Source: RGIG4708 sp045633845 (GTDB lineage Bacteria; Bacillota; Clostridia; UMGS1810). Taken from it: a stretch of DNA of 64,000 bases. The DNA is taken from the NCBI GenBank assembly GCA_045633845.1, contig JAZQZC010000036.1:1-64000 (forward strand), in the 5' to 3' direction. Positions 17,263 through 26,559 of this stretch are shown one piece after another; the first letter of the stretch is position 1, and every line of letters starts with the position of its first letter. Both the position numbers and the translations under genes were made by a program. Under the pieces are notes generated by a model. That model did no database searches. It had not been told where the DNA came from and saw only the letters and a program-made list of their open reading frames with translations.

Positions 17263-19569
17263 ATGAAAAAAAGAATTTTGTGTTTAATAGTGGTATTATC
17301 AATGCTGCTTTGCTCATATCCAACACTAAGTTTTGCATCTGATGCTGCATACAACGAGGAGAGTGCAATAACTCTTGTTAAAACACTCCAAATAATGATT
17401 GGCGACGAAAACGGCGATATGGAGCTTGACAAAAATGTTTCCAGAGCAGAATTTGCAAAAATTGCCGTTGTAATGTCGCAGTTTCGCAAAACAGTTGCAA
17501 CATCCGGTACAACATCGGTATTTTGGGACTGTACCTTTAAGCACTGGGCGTCACCATATGTAAGAGTTGCTGTTACAAACGGAATTATAACAGGATATCC
17601 CGACGGCACCTTCCGCCCCGAAAACACTGTTGCTCTGGAGGAAGCAGTTACAATAATGCTTAAGCTCCTTGGCTATACAAACGATGATTTTGGCACCTCG
17701 TGGCCATATGGTCAGATGGGTATTGCAGCAAGCGCCCACATTCTTGACAACGTAGACAAAAACATAGGTGATACACTCAAGCGCAGGGATGTGTTAAAAA
17801 TAGTATATAACACGCTTGTTGCAAATCCAAAAAATGCACAGAGCGTGTCGTCAAAGTATCTTGAACAGCTTGACTGCAACTTGTACGAGGATGCAATAAT
17901 CATTGCCACAAATAAGCAAAACAACTCTGTAACACCCGGCTATGTGCTCACAAGTGCAGGCACCTTTAAAATAAGCGGCAGCCTTGACGACGACCTTATT
18001 GGCCGCAAAGGCGACCTCATAACCGAAAACGGCAACGACTATGCGGGCTTTATGCCATCTGTTCAGACAGCGCAAAAGCACGTTGTATATTCAAGGCTCA
18101 GCGATACACTTGTTACATACTGTGACGGTGCAATGACAAGCTTTTCGGTAGATTCAAACGTTACTGCATATTTAGATACAAACAAAACAACATACGGCTC
18201 TGTTAAAAGCTCAATTTCTACAGGTGACACCATTTATCTTATGAAAAATGCGTCGGGCAGCGTTGACTACATAACAGTTGCCACAAATAATATGGAGGGC
18301 CCAAAAACAGTTACTTCATCGGGATGGTACAATTCGTTTACATCTGATGTGTCGACTCTTACAGTTATGCGTGATGGTGTAAGGTCGGCTGCTTCGGATA
18401 TTCAGACAAATGACATTGTGTACTATCTTGAGGATGTAAACACTGTGTTTGCATACAGCCGCAAAATTACAGGTGTGTACGAAAAAGCTACACCAAACAG
18501 AGATATGCCTACTTCAATTACAGTGTCGGGTACACAATATACTCTCGAAACTGCTGCCGCATTTGACAAGGTTTCGTCAAACGGTGATTGCAAAATAGGT
18601 GATACTATCACACTTCTTATAGGCAAAGACGGTCAGGTTGCTGATGTTATGTCGGCAACCGGCTCAACCTCTGCAGTTGCGGGCTATCTTGTGGCAACAG
18701 GTACAAAACAGTTTACAAATGCCGACGGCGATGCGTATTCTTCGGTATATGCGTCGCTTGTGTGCTCTGACGGCAACGAGCTTGAGGTTATTACAAGGAA
18801 CGACTATTCAACATATATCAACAAGGTAATGAATGTAAAATTCAACGATGGTGTTGCCTCTCTTTCGGTTGCAAAGGCAGACACAAATGTGTACGGAGCA
18901 GTTGACAGCGATACACTTAAAATTGGCACACACACCGTTGCCGAGGGAGCAAATATTCTTGATATAACAACCAACGACAGCGATGACGAGCCTGGAGCAT
19001 ATACTGTTACATATCTGCAAAGGCTTGACGGAGTATATGTGGAAGCAAATAAGGTTTTGTACTGCAAAAAGAACAACAAGGGTGAAATATCCGATTTGAT
19101 TCTCCAAAATGTAACAGGTGATGCATATAGCTACGGTGTAATAACAAACCTTACCGAAAGCGGCTCAAACGAGGGTATGTCGGTATCCTCCAAGCGATAC
19201 ACCTGTGATATTCTTGGAAAGCAGTACTCCTGCTCAATCAACTATGGCAGTACTTTTAAAAAGAGTATGCCTGCAGCGTTTATTCTCTCGGGAGGAAGCA
19301 TTGTGGGTATGAAGGCTCTCAATCACTATTCGGGAGTTGTAAAAGCAGTTAACGAAGGTACAATCACAATTGCTTCAAATACTTATCTTTTGAGCGACGA
19401 TGTGGCAGTGTACAAGGTAACGGCAAGCGGAAGCGCAACCTCTGCATTTACAATACTGCCTATAAGCGAGCTGAAAAATAATCTCAGTGACTATTCGGTA
19501 TCCGCTTATTATGACAAAACTCAGGACAAGGGCGGAAGAGTTAGGGTAATAATAGCTAAGGAAAGATAA
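17263..19569 (+). CDS. S-layer-homology (SLH) domain cell-surface protein
   Basis: A 768-residue exported protein. A signal peptide (about 1-25, ending SFASDA) is followed by SLH-type segments (VSRAEFAKIAVVM, then FKHWASPYVRVAVTNGIITGYPDGTF and LEEAVTIMLKLLGY). SLH repeats bind cell-wall polysaccharide. The remaining 550 or so residues are beta-rich and threonine/serine-rich without a recognised enzyme motif. ATG 17263 follows AAAGGAG and lies 19 bases after the permease stop, so it is probably the last gene of the exporter operon. It may be a cargo, an anchor or an unrelated surface protein. Confidence 0.85.
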   Translation: MKKRILCLIVVLSMLLCSYPTLSFASDAAYNEESAITLVKTLQIMIGDENGDMELDKNVSRAEFAKIAVVMSQFRKTVATSGTTSVFWDCTFKHWASPYVRVAVTNGIITGYPDGTFRPENTVALEEAVTIMLKLLGYTNDDFGTSWPYGQMGIAASAHILDNVDKNIGDTLKRRDVLKIVYNTLVANPKNAQSVSSKYLEQLDCNLYEDAIIIATNKQNNSVTPGYVLTSAGTFKISGSLDDDLIGRKGDLITENGNDYAGFMPSVQTAQKHVVYSRLSDTLVTYCDGAMTSFSVDSNVTAYLDTNKTTYGSVKSSISTGDTIYLMKNASGSVDYITVATNNMEGPKTVTSSGWYNSFTSDVSTLTVMRDGVRSAASDIQTNDIVYYLEDVNTVFAYSRKITGVYEKATPNRDMPTSITVSGTQYTLETAAAFDKVSSNGDCKIGDTITLLIGKDGQVADVMSATGSTSAVAGYLVATGTKQFTNADGDAYSSVYASLVCSDGNELEVITRNDYSTYINKVMNVKFNDGVASLSVAKADTNVYGAVDSDTLKIGTHTVAEGANILDITTNDSDDEPGAYTVTYLQRLDGVYVEANKVLYCKKNNKGEISDLILQNVTGDAYSYGVITNLTESGSNEGMSVSSKRYTCDILGKQYSCSINYGSTFKKSMPAAFILSGGSIVGMKALNHYSGVVKAVNEGTITIASNTYLLSDDVAVYKVTASGSATSAFTILPISELKNNLSDYSVSAYYDKTQDKGGRVRVIIAKER

Positions 19570-19572
19570 GTC

Positions 19573-19624
19573 GACCTTCAAAAAAGGATGCACCGCAAAT
19601 GCGGTGCATCCTTTTTTGAAGGTC
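19573..19624. terminator. 25-bp perfect-stem bidirectional terminator
   Basis: Arms from GACCTTCAAAAAAGGATGCA inward to CCGCA pair perfectly with the complementary arm around a two-base loop. A-run and T-run segments lie inside the stem, so it works in both directions. It separates the SLH gene from the convergent binding-protein gene. Confidence 0.92.
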
Positions 19625-19634
19625 TTGTAATCTT

Positions 19635-19662
19635 AGTAGGGGTCGATGCCCACATCGACCCG
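19635..19662. repeat. short intergenic hairpin repeat (GTAGGGGTCGATG type)
   Basis: An 8-bp stem (GGTCGATG with CATCGACC) with a CCCA loop is flanked by GTAGG and CG. From general knowledge similar short GTAGGGG...CCG hairpins are scattered between genes in many Clostridia; only one copy is seen here. Confidence 0.45.
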
Positions 19663-19676
19663 AAAAATCATATAAA

Positions 19677-21224
19677 TTATTTGTATGATATAAAAAAGTT
19701 GCCTATATCACCATAAAAGGTAGACATATTTGCGGTAATGCCGCCTTTGATGTAGCTGCTTACAAACAACGCAGTGTTTGTGTGAAACAATGGGATTTGC
19801 GGCACATTTTCGTCAAAATATTTACGGAAGTTTTCAAAAAACAGCTCGCTGTTTTGCTTGTCGGGTGACATCATATTGAGGTTTGCAAGCAGACTGTCAA
19901 ATTCGTCATTTGCAAATGTACATACATTCTGGTTTGTTTTTTGAAGCGAGCTGAACATAAAGTCCATATTCATATTGTTGTTCATTATAACTTCGCCAAT
20001 ATACAAATCATAATCCGCTTCGCTTATTCGCTGCTTGTATTGTTCAAAGTTAACTGCCTCAGGCACAAGAGTAATTCCGTAAGGCTCAAATGCCTTTTTG
20101 AGATAGGCGGCGGTTCGCTGTTTAATGTCGCTTTCACTGTTGTACAAAAGCTTAAGCGAAAGGTTGTATTTAAGTATCTGAGGCTTTTGGGTGCTCTGTG
20201 AGCTGCCGCTTTCACTTTTTGCAGCATTTTCAAAATAATATGCGGTGGATATTATAGGCAGTGTTGCGGGAGATGCGTGTGAAAACATTACATCCTCCAC
20301 AATTTCATTTCTGTTTATAATGCTGTTTATATCACGCCTCAGTACAACATCGCTTGTGGGCTCTTTGTTTGTGTTGATGCCGATAAAGGCATAACGCGGT
20401 GAGCTTGTTTCGTATATTTTGTGATTTGCAGTAAAGTTGAATTTGCCCCAGTTGCTTCCATTGGTGGTGAACATATCAATTTCGCCTGCATCAAATGCGT
20501 GAACAAGGTCGTCTGAGCTATGCATAAACGAAATCTTTATACTGTCAAGATATGCCTTTTTGCTGCCGTACCATTGGTCGTTGCGTACAAAGGTCATATT
20601 TTTGTTTTGCAGTCTGCCATCATATTTGAATTTGCCTGTTCCTATTGGCACAAAAGAAGAATTCTCCTTTGCAAAGCTCTGCTTTGCAAGCCCTGCGGGA
20701 AGTATAGGAAAGTCAAGAGCATTTACAAAATCAGCCTGTGGTGATATAAGCTCTATGGATACTGTAAGGGCATCTGTTATTTTGTAGCTGAGTACATTTT
20801 TAAAAAGCTCACTGTACGGAGTTTCGTAGTGCTTAATATAGTCAAAGGTTGCAACAACATCTGCTGCATCTAAGATTGTACCATCGTGAAATTTAATATC
20901 GGGCTTTATTTTAATGGTATATATTTTGTTGGATGTAGAAACTGTGTAGCTCTGCGCAACAACAGGAGTTGCCTCAAGGGTGCTTTCTGCCTTAAAAAGA
21001 CCTTCGTACACAATCATAAGCACATCGCGCACATTCTGATACTGTGTGGCAAGGGGGTTGAGCGTATCGGGCACAAAGCATGCAAGAGTTATGCTGCCTC
21101 CCTGCTGAGGTATTAAATTTTCGGAGCTTGGCTGCTCGCCCTGCGTATCATCCTTTGTGCATCCGCCAAATACAAGTGCCGCAGCCATAACAAGAGCTGC
21201 CAGTTTAAAAGATTTGTTTTTCAT
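19677..21224 (-). CDS. peptide/oligopeptide ABC transporter binding lipoprotein (family 5)
   Basis: A 515-residue lipoprotein with a signal peptide and lipobox VFGGC (Cys22). The mature part has the family 5 binding-protein pattern: GGSITLACFVPDTLNPLATQ near 50, KPDIKFHDGTILDAADVVATF near 110-130, and IGINTNKEPTSDVVLRRDIN in the middle. OppA/DppA-like proteins deliver peptides or nickel to an ABC importer, but no permease or ATPase genes are nearby, so it is an orphan. ATG 21224 follows TGGAG and is preferred over an upstream start inside ymdB. It lies 15 bases after ymdB and is probably co-transcribed with it. Confidence 0.85.
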   Translation of the reverse strand: MKNKSFKLAALVMAAALVFGGCTKDDTQGEQPSSENLIPQQGGSITLACFVPDTLNPLATQYQNVRDVLMIVYEGLFKAESTLEATPVVAQSYTVSTSNKIYTIKIKPDIKFHDGTILDAADVVATFDYIKHYETPYSELFKNVLSYKITDALTVSIELISPQADFVNALDFPILPAGLAKQSFAKENSSFVPIGTGKFKYDGRLQNKNMTFVRNDQWYGSKKAYLDSIKISFMHSSDDLVHAFDAGEIDMFTTNGSNWGKFNFTANHKIYETSSPRYAFIGINTNKEPTSDVVLRRDINSIINRNEIVEDVMFSHASPATLPIISTAYYFENAAKSESGSSQSTQKPQILKYNLSLKLLYNSESDIKQRTAAYLKKAFEPYGITLVPEAVNFEQYKQRISEADYDLYIGEVIMNNNMNMDFMFSSLQKTNQNVCTFANDEFDSLLANLNMMSPDKQNSELFFENFRKYFDENVPQIPLFHTNTALFVSSYIKGGITANMSTFYGDIGNFFISYK

Positions 21225-21238
21225 TTTAAATTCTCCAG

Positions 21239-22015
21239 TCAGTCGGTGTACAACAAACGGCTTATTTTTGTGCATTTGTTTGTATTTTCGTCTATTTGTA
21301 CTATAATGCCGCATAGCTTTGCTTTGCCGCTTGCATGCTCAAATTTTTGGGGCAGGGCAGTGGTAAAGCGCTGAATTATTATCTCTTTAGAAATTCCCAG
21401 CACCGAGTGAATTGCCCCTGTCATACCAATATCGGTTATATATGCAGTGCCTTTTGGCAGTATTGTTTCGTCAGCCGTCTGCACATGGGTATGAGTGCCA
21501 AACACACAGGTCGCTTTTCCGTCCAGAAAATATCCCATAGCAATTTTTTCGCTTGTGGTTTCTGCGTGAAAATCCACCATTATAATATCGGCTTCGTTTT
21601 TGTATTTTTGTATTTCTGCTTCTGCTGCCTTAAAGGGGCAGTCAATATTAAGCAGATTAACTCTGCCCATAACGTTGATTATGCATATTTTTTTGCCGTT
21701 GCAATTAAGCAGCATACTGCCACAGCCTGGTGTACCCTCGGGGTAATTAAGAGGCCGCACTATATTGTTTTCGTTTTCGAGAATTTTTACAACATCCTTT
21801 TTGCCAAAGGTGTGATTGCCCATTGTAAATGCATCAATGCCAATTTCGCAAAGTGTGTGGTAGTCGCCAAACGTGAGTCCGTTGCCACCCGACACGTTTT
21901 CGGCATTTGCGATACAAAAATCTATGTTGTAATCCTGTTTTATTTCGCGGAGAACAAGGGATGTGTAACCCAGTCCGCAATCTCCGAAAATATCTCCGAT
22001 AACCAAAATATTCAT
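21239..22015 (-). CDS. ymdB: YmdB-family metallophosphoesterase (TIGR00282)
   Basis: A 258-residue calcineurin-like phosphodiesterase. Metal-binding motifs are GDIFGD (residues 7-12), ANAENVSGG, TMGNHTFG, DFHAE and GTHTHVQTAD. In Bacillus YmdB hydrolyses cyclic nucleotides and affects biofilm and motility decisions. The gene commonly follows rny, as here, separated by an rny terminator. The start has GGAAAGG about 10 bases upstream. Cellular role in this organism is inferred. Confidence 0.93.
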   Translation of the reverse strand: MNILVIGDIFGDCGLGYTSLVLREIKQDYNIDFCIANAENVSGGNGLTFGDYHTLCEIGIDAFTMGNHTFGKKDVVKILENENNIVRPLNYPEGTPGCGSMLLNCNGKKICIINVMGRVNLLNIDCPFKAAEAEIQKYKNEADIIMVDFHAETTSEKIAMGYFLDGKATCVFGTHTHVQTADETILPKGTAYITDIGMTGAIHSVLGISKEIIIQRFTTALPQKFEHASGKAKLCGIIVQIDENTNKCTKISRLLYTD

Positions 22016-22080
22016 TTTAAAATAGCCTTTCCATATATATCTTATAGCTTTATGTGCTTTGTTTTCGATGAAAAATATAA

Positions 22081-22107
22081 AGAGCGGACTTATAAAAAAT
22101 CCGCTCT
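22081..22107 (-). terminator. terminator after rny
   Basis: An 8-bp stem (AGAGCGGA with TCCGCTCT) and an 11-base loop is followed on the minus strand by TTATATTTTT. It lies about 15 bases beyond the rny stop and may be leaky toward ymdB. Confidence 0.7.
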
Positions 22108-22120
22108 CAAATTATGTTAA

Positions 22121-23665
22121 TTATTTTGCGTAATCTACTGAACGAGTTTCTCTGATAACGTTAACTTTTATCTGTCCCGGATACTCAAGTTCACTTTCTA
22201 TTTTTTTAACTATATCTCTTGCAAGGAGTATGGTATCCTCTTCTTTAACGCTTTCGGGCTTAACCATAATTCTGATTTCTCTGCCCGCCTGAATTGCGTA
22301 GGATTTTTCTACTCCGCTAAATGAATTTGCAATTTCTTCAAGTCTTTCAAGTCGTTTGATGTATGTTTCCAGGTTTTCACGTCTTGCACCCGGTCTTGCA
22401 GCGCTTATTGCGTCACAGGCCTGTACAATGCAGGCAATAACAGTGTTTGCCTCAACATCACCGTGGTGAGCGGCAATTGCGTGAATAACCTCTTGTGATT
22501 CGTGATATTTTTTAGCAATATCTACACCAATGTCAACGTGTGAGCCTTCAATTTCGTGGTCGATAGATTTACCGATATCGTGAAGTAAGCCCGCTCTTTT
22601 TGCTGTTTTGATATCAACGCCAAGCTCTGCAGCCATAATACCTGCAAGGTGTGCAACCTCGGTAGAATGCTTTAATACATTTTGACCATAGCTTGTACGA
22701 TATTTCATACGGCCAAGAAGCTTTATAAGCTCAGGGTGCAGACCATGTACACCTGTTTCAAATGTAGCCTGTTCACCCTCCTGCTTGATAATTGCATCAA
22801 GCTCCTTGCGTGATTTTTCAACAGTTTCTTCAATTCTTGCCGGATGAATACGTCCGTCAACAATGAGCTTTTCAAGTGCCATTCGTGCAATTTCTCTTTT
22901 TACAGGGTCAAAGCACGAAAGAATAACTGCTTCGGGGGTATCGTCTATAATAAGGTCAATACCTGTAAGAGTTTCGAGTGCTCTTATATTTCTGCCTTCG
23001 CGGCCGATAATTCGGCCCTTCATTTCGTCGTTGGGGAGAGCCACAACAGAAACGGTAGTTTCTGCAACATGGTCAGCCGCACATTTTTGAATTGCAAGAC
23101 TGATAATGTTTTTTGCTCTCTTCTCAGCCTCGTCTTTAGCCTGAGATTCAATATCTTTAATCATTATTGCTGCTTCGTGACGAACTTCTGTTTCAATATT
23201 TTTGAGCAAATACTGTTTTGCGTCCTCAACAGACAAACCTGATATTTTTTCCAACATTTCAAGCTGAGCATTTTTAATCTTGTCAGTTTCGGCCTTGAGA
23301 GCTTCGGCTTCTTTGATTTTTTGATTAAGCAGCTCGTCTTTTTTTTCAAGAGCTTCGGACTTTTTGTCCAATGCTTCTTCTTTTTGCTGAATACGACTTT
23401 CCTGTCTATTCATTTCCTTGCGTCGTTCTTTAGATTCTTTTTCAAATTCATTTCTGCTTTTATGAATTTCATCCTTTGCCTCGAGCAAAGCTTCTTTCTT
23501 CTTTGTTTCGGCTTCTTTTACGGCCTGATCAACAATAGCTTTTGCTTTTTGTTCAGCACCGCCGATTTTAGCCTCGGCAATTTTCTTTCTGTACATGCTG
23601 CCTGCAAAAAAGGCAACAACACAGCAAACTGCCGCAGCTGCAATTGTAATTATTAATTCTGTCAA
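22121..23665 (-). CDS. rny: ribonuclease Y
   Basis: A 514-residue membrane-anchored endoribonuclease that starts bulk mRNA decay in Firmicutes. Order of parts: N-terminal transmembrane segment (about 3-24), a long charged coiled coil (about 28-200), a KH RNA-binding domain (GRIIGREGRNIRALE) and an HD domain with LLHDIGKSIDHE and AIAAHHGD. The length matches the family (about 520). The start appears to be TTG with AAAAGGAGG upstream. It has its own promoter in the gap to folD. Confidence 0.96.
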   Translation of the reverse strand: MTELIITIAAAAVCCVVAFFAGSMYRKKIAEAKIGGAEQKAKAIVDQAVKEAETKKKEALLEAKDEIHKSRNEFEKESKERRKEMNRQESRIQQKEEALDKKSEALEKKDELLNQKIKEAEALKAETDKIKNAQLEMLEKISGLSVEDAKQYLLKNIETEVRHEAAIMIKDIESQAKDEAEKRAKNIISLAIQKCAADHVAETTVSVVALPNDEMKGRIIGREGRNIRALETLTGIDLIIDDTPEAVILSCFDPVKREIARMALEKLIVDGRIHPARIEETVEKSRKELDAIIKQEGEQATFETGVHGLHPELIKLLGRMKYRTSYGQNVLKHSTEVAHLAGIMAAELGVDIKTAKRAGLLHDIGKSIDHEIEGSHVDIGVDIAKKYHESQEVIHAIAAHHGDVEANTVIACIVQACDAISAARPGARRENLETYIKRLERLEEIANSFSGVEKSYAIQAGREIRIMVKPESVKEEDTILLARDIVKKIESELEYPGQIKVNVIRETRSVDYAK

Positions 23666-23809
23666 GTTAAATCCTAACCTCCTTTTCTTTTAGAAATTTG
23701 TTTTCACTTAGTTTTTGGGCATCGAAAATATAAGTCGATGAAAGCAATGCGCAAAGTGCACATACGCATTGTTTGAATTACACAAAAATAAATAATAACA
23801 TACACATTT

Positions 23810-23838
23810 ATTTTATAACATTTTTGGGCTTGTGTCAA
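23810..23838 (-). promoter_or_regulatory. sigma-A promoter of rny
   Basis: Read on the minus strand: TTGACA (23838-23833), 17 bp, TAAAAT (23815-23810). It leaves a leader of about 140 bases before the rny start, with no obvious riboswitch. Confidence 0.75.
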
Positions 23839-23857
23839 TGTTTTTTTGGACGTTTGA

Positions 23858-24709
23858 CTACATATTATTCTGCTTTTTTGCAGCGGTAACCGTATTTCGC
23901 ATAAGGGTTGCTCTTGTCATAGGGCCTACGCCGCCCGGTACTGGGGTAATGTGTGATACTATGTCAAAAACCTCGTCAAAGTTTACGTCACCGCAAAGCT
24001 TGCCGTCGGCATTTCGGTTCATACCTACGTCAATTACAACTGCGCCCGGCTTTACGGCGTCCTTGCCAATAAGATTTGCTTTGCCAACTGCTGCAACGAG
24101 TACGTCTGCATTTTGGCATATTTCGTTAAGATTTTGGGTTTTTGAGTGGCATATTGTAACTGTGGCATTTTTGTGCAGCAGCATCATTGCCTGAGGCTTG
24201 CCCACAATGTTGCTTCTGCCCACAACCACGCAGTTTTTGCCGCAAAGGTCAATTCCCGAAAGTTCGATTAAGTCCATAACACCTGCAGGTGTACAGGGAA
24301 GAAATTCGTAATCACCTGTCATAATTTTGCCTACATTCTGTGGGTGGAATGCGTCAACATCCTTTGAAGGGTCAATTGCATTTATAATACTTTTTTCGTT
24401 TATGTGCTTTGGCAGCGGCAGCTGAACAAGTATGCCGTTGATGCTTTTGTCGTTGTTAAGCTTGTGTATAAGCCTAAGCAGCTCTTGTTCTGTTGTGTCA
24501 CCACTGAGGGTAATTTGCTCGGAGTGCATTCCCAATTCAATGCAGTCTTTTGATTTGGAATTTACATATACCTTTGATGCGGGATTGTCACCTACAAGTA
24601 TTACTGCAAGCCCGGGGGTGATGCCTTTTTGCTTTAAAACATCAACCTCTGCTTTAAGCTGATTTTTGATTTTTTGCGCAAGCATTTTTCCGTCAAGTAT
24701 TTTGCTCAT
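23858..24709 (-). CDS. folD: bifunctional methylenetetrahydrofolate dehydrogenase / methenyltetrahydrofolate cyclohydrolase
   Basis: A 283-residue enzyme interconverting one-carbon forms of tetrahydrofolate with NADP. The active-site region SKSKDCIELGM (residues about 52-62, with lysine), the motif ILVQLPLPKHI and the nucleotide-binding VVGRSNIVGKPQA followed by ITPVPGGVGPMTRATLM are all standard FolD motifs. Its start overlaps the stop of the upstream radical SAM gene by four bases, so the two are coupled. Confidence 0.96.
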   Translation of the reverse strand: MSKILDGKMLAQKIKNQLKAEVDVLKQKGITPGLAVILVGDNPASKVYVNSKSKDCIELGMHSEQITLSGDTTEQELLRLIHKLNNDKSINGILVQLPLPKHINEKSIINAIDPSKDVDAFHPQNVGKIMTGDYEFLPCTPAGVMDLIELSGIDLCGKNCVVVGRSNIVGKPQAMMLLHKNATVTICHSKTQNLNEICQNADVLVAAVGKANLIGKDAVKPGAVVIDVGMNRNADGKLCGDVNFDEVFDIVSHITPVPGGVGPMTRATLMRNTVTAAKKQNNM

Positions 24710-26550
24710 TTTCTGTTTCTCCTTGAATATAATTTGTTGTTGTTTGTTTGCCTGTGATTTTCGGGCGGAACAAGGCAGCCCTGCGAATAACCTATCAAAT
24801 CCTCTCTGCCTGCAAGCTTTAGTGCTTTAATAACAGTTTTTCTGTTTTCGGGTCTGTCAAACTGGAGCAGTGCACGCTGCATCTGCTTTTCGTTTATATC
24901 CCTTGGCACATACACCTCCTGCATTGTAAGAGGGTCAAGCCCTGTGTAAAACATACAGGTAGAAAGGGTAAAGGGTGTAGGGTAAAAGTCCTGTACCTGC
25001 TCGGGATGCATATGATGCTGCTTTAAATAAAGGGCAAGCTCTATTGCATCGTTTAGCGTGCTGCCCGGATGGCTTGACATAAGGTATGGCACAAGATACT
25101 GCTTTTTGCTTAGGTTTTTGTTTATGCTATAAAACTTTTCGCTGAATTTATCGTATACCTTTTTCGATGGCTTGCCCATAAGCCTCAGCACATTGTCGGA
25201 TATATGCTCGGGAGCTACTTTAAGCTGACCGCTTATATGGTGCTTGCACAAATCGTAAAAGAATGTATCGTCTTTGTCATTTATAAGGTAGTCGTAGCGT
25301 ATGCCTGAGCGTATAAACACTTTTTTTACGCCTGGCAGGCTGCGCAGCTTTCGTAAAAGTGAGGTATAACGCCTGTGATTGATTTCAAGATTTTTGCAAG
25401 GCTCGGGGAAAAGGCATTGCTTGTTTTTGCAGGTTCCTCTTTGCATCTGCTCTTTGCACGACGGCCCGTCAAAGTTGGCTGTGGGTCCGCCTACATCGTG
25501 AATATAGCCTTTAAAATCCTTGTCCTTTGTCATAGCAGTTGCTTCGTCTATTACCGACTGGTCACTGCGCGACTGCACAATTCTGCCCTGATGAAAGGTG
25601 AGTGCACAAAAGCTGCAGCTGCCGTAGCAACCACGATTGTGGGTTATGGAAAATTTAACCTCTTCTATTGCAGGCACACCTCCCATACTCTCATAAACAG
25701 GGTGGTATGTGCGCATAAATGGCAGGGCATATACCTCGTCAAGCTCACGGGAGCTTAGAGGCATCATCGGCTTTGTTGCCACAAGATATCTGTCGCCGTG
25801 CTTTTGAACAAGCGTTTTGCCCCTTATGGGGTCTTGATTTTGGTATTCTATTTTTGTTGCAATGCAATACTTTTTATTGTCGTCACGTACCTCTTCCATA
25901 GAGGGCAGCTCAATATAATCGTCAATCTCCGATATATCTTTTTTTATATAGCAGCAGCCGTCTGCGCAGGTGTCATCGAGTGCAATGCCATCGCGTAGTG
26001 CGTTTGCAAGCTGTACAATAATTTTTTCGCCCATTCCGTAGGTCAAAACATCTGCACGCGAGTCAAAAATTATGGAGCGGCGCACCTTGTTGTCCCAATA
26101 GTCATAGTGGGCAAAGCGGCGCAGACTTGCCTCTATTCCGCCTATTATAATAGGCACGTCACTGTATGCCTCTTTTATTCTGTTGCAATACACAATTACC
26201 GCTCTGTCGGGTCTTTTGCCTGCCTCACCGCCCGGGGTGTAAAGGTCGTTGCTGCGCTTTTTCTTTGCGGCGGTGTAGTGGTTTACCATAGAGTCAATGT
26301 TGCCTGACGAAACAAGGAATGCATACTTTGGCTTGCCTAAGCTTTTAAAATCCTCGCAATCGTGCCACCTGGGCTGTGCAATAATGCCTACCGTAAAGCC
26401 GTGCTTTTGCAAAATTCGCGAAATTATGGCATGACCAAAGCTCGGGTGGTCCACATAGGCGTCACCGCACACATATACAAAGTCGAGCTGTTCAATTTTT
26501 TGTTTTTCCATATCCTCGCGGCATATGGGCAAAAATCCTTTTTGTATCAT
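24706..26550 (-). CDS. YgiQ-family radical SAM protein
   Basis: A 614-residue protein with the radical SAM cluster motif GCYGSCSFC in its centre (about residue 310), preceded by an N-terminal B12-binding-like region (SFGHAIISRILQKHGF, then GGIEASLRR) and followed by SGIRYDYL and APEHISDNVL. This architecture is the widely conserved but poorly understood YgiQ/UPF0313 family. Start ATG 26550 follows AAGGA. It lies 9 bases after ftsK and overlaps folD, so ftsK, ygiQ and folD probably share a transcript. Confidence 0.9.
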   Translation of the reverse strand: MIQKGFLPICREDMEKQKIEQLDFVYVCGDAYVDHPSFGHAIISRILQKHGFTVGIIAQPRWHDCEDFKSLGKPKYAFLVSSGNIDSMVNHYTAAKKKRSNDLYTPGGEAGKRPDRAVIVYCNRIKEAYSDVPIIIGGIEASLRRFAHYDYWDNKVRRSIIFDSRADVLTYGMGEKIIVQLANALRDGIALDDTCADGCCYIKKDISEIDDYIELPSMEEVRDDNKKYCIATKIEYQNQDPIRGKTLVQKHGDRYLVATKPMMPLSSRELDEVYALPFMRTYHPVYESMGGVPAIEEVKFSITHNRGCYGSCSFCALTFHQGRIVQSRSDQSVIDEATAMTKDKDFKGYIHDVGGPTANFDGPSCKEQMQRGTCKNKQCLFPEPCKNLEINHRRYTSLLRKLRSLPGVKKVFIRSGIRYDYLINDKDDTFFYDLCKHHISGQLKVAPEHISDNVLRLMGKPSKKVYDKFSEKFYSINKNLSKKQYLVPYLMSSHPGSTLNDAIELALYLKQHHMHPEQVQDFYPTPFTLSTCMFYTGLDPLTMQEVYVPRDINEKQMQRALLQFDRPENRKTVIKALKLAGREDLIGYSQGCLVPPENHRQTNNNKLYSRRNRK

Positions 26551-26559
26551 TTTGGTTCC

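Noticed and set aside
16791..17627. Open frame of 278 codons on the minus strand across the permease and SLH genes
   Set aside because: Antisense to two clear genes and spanning their boundary; no family motif or ribosome-binding site.
21335..22120. Open frame of 261 codons opposite ymdB
   Set aside because: Antisense to a gene with full metallophosphoesterase motifs; composition is shadow-like.
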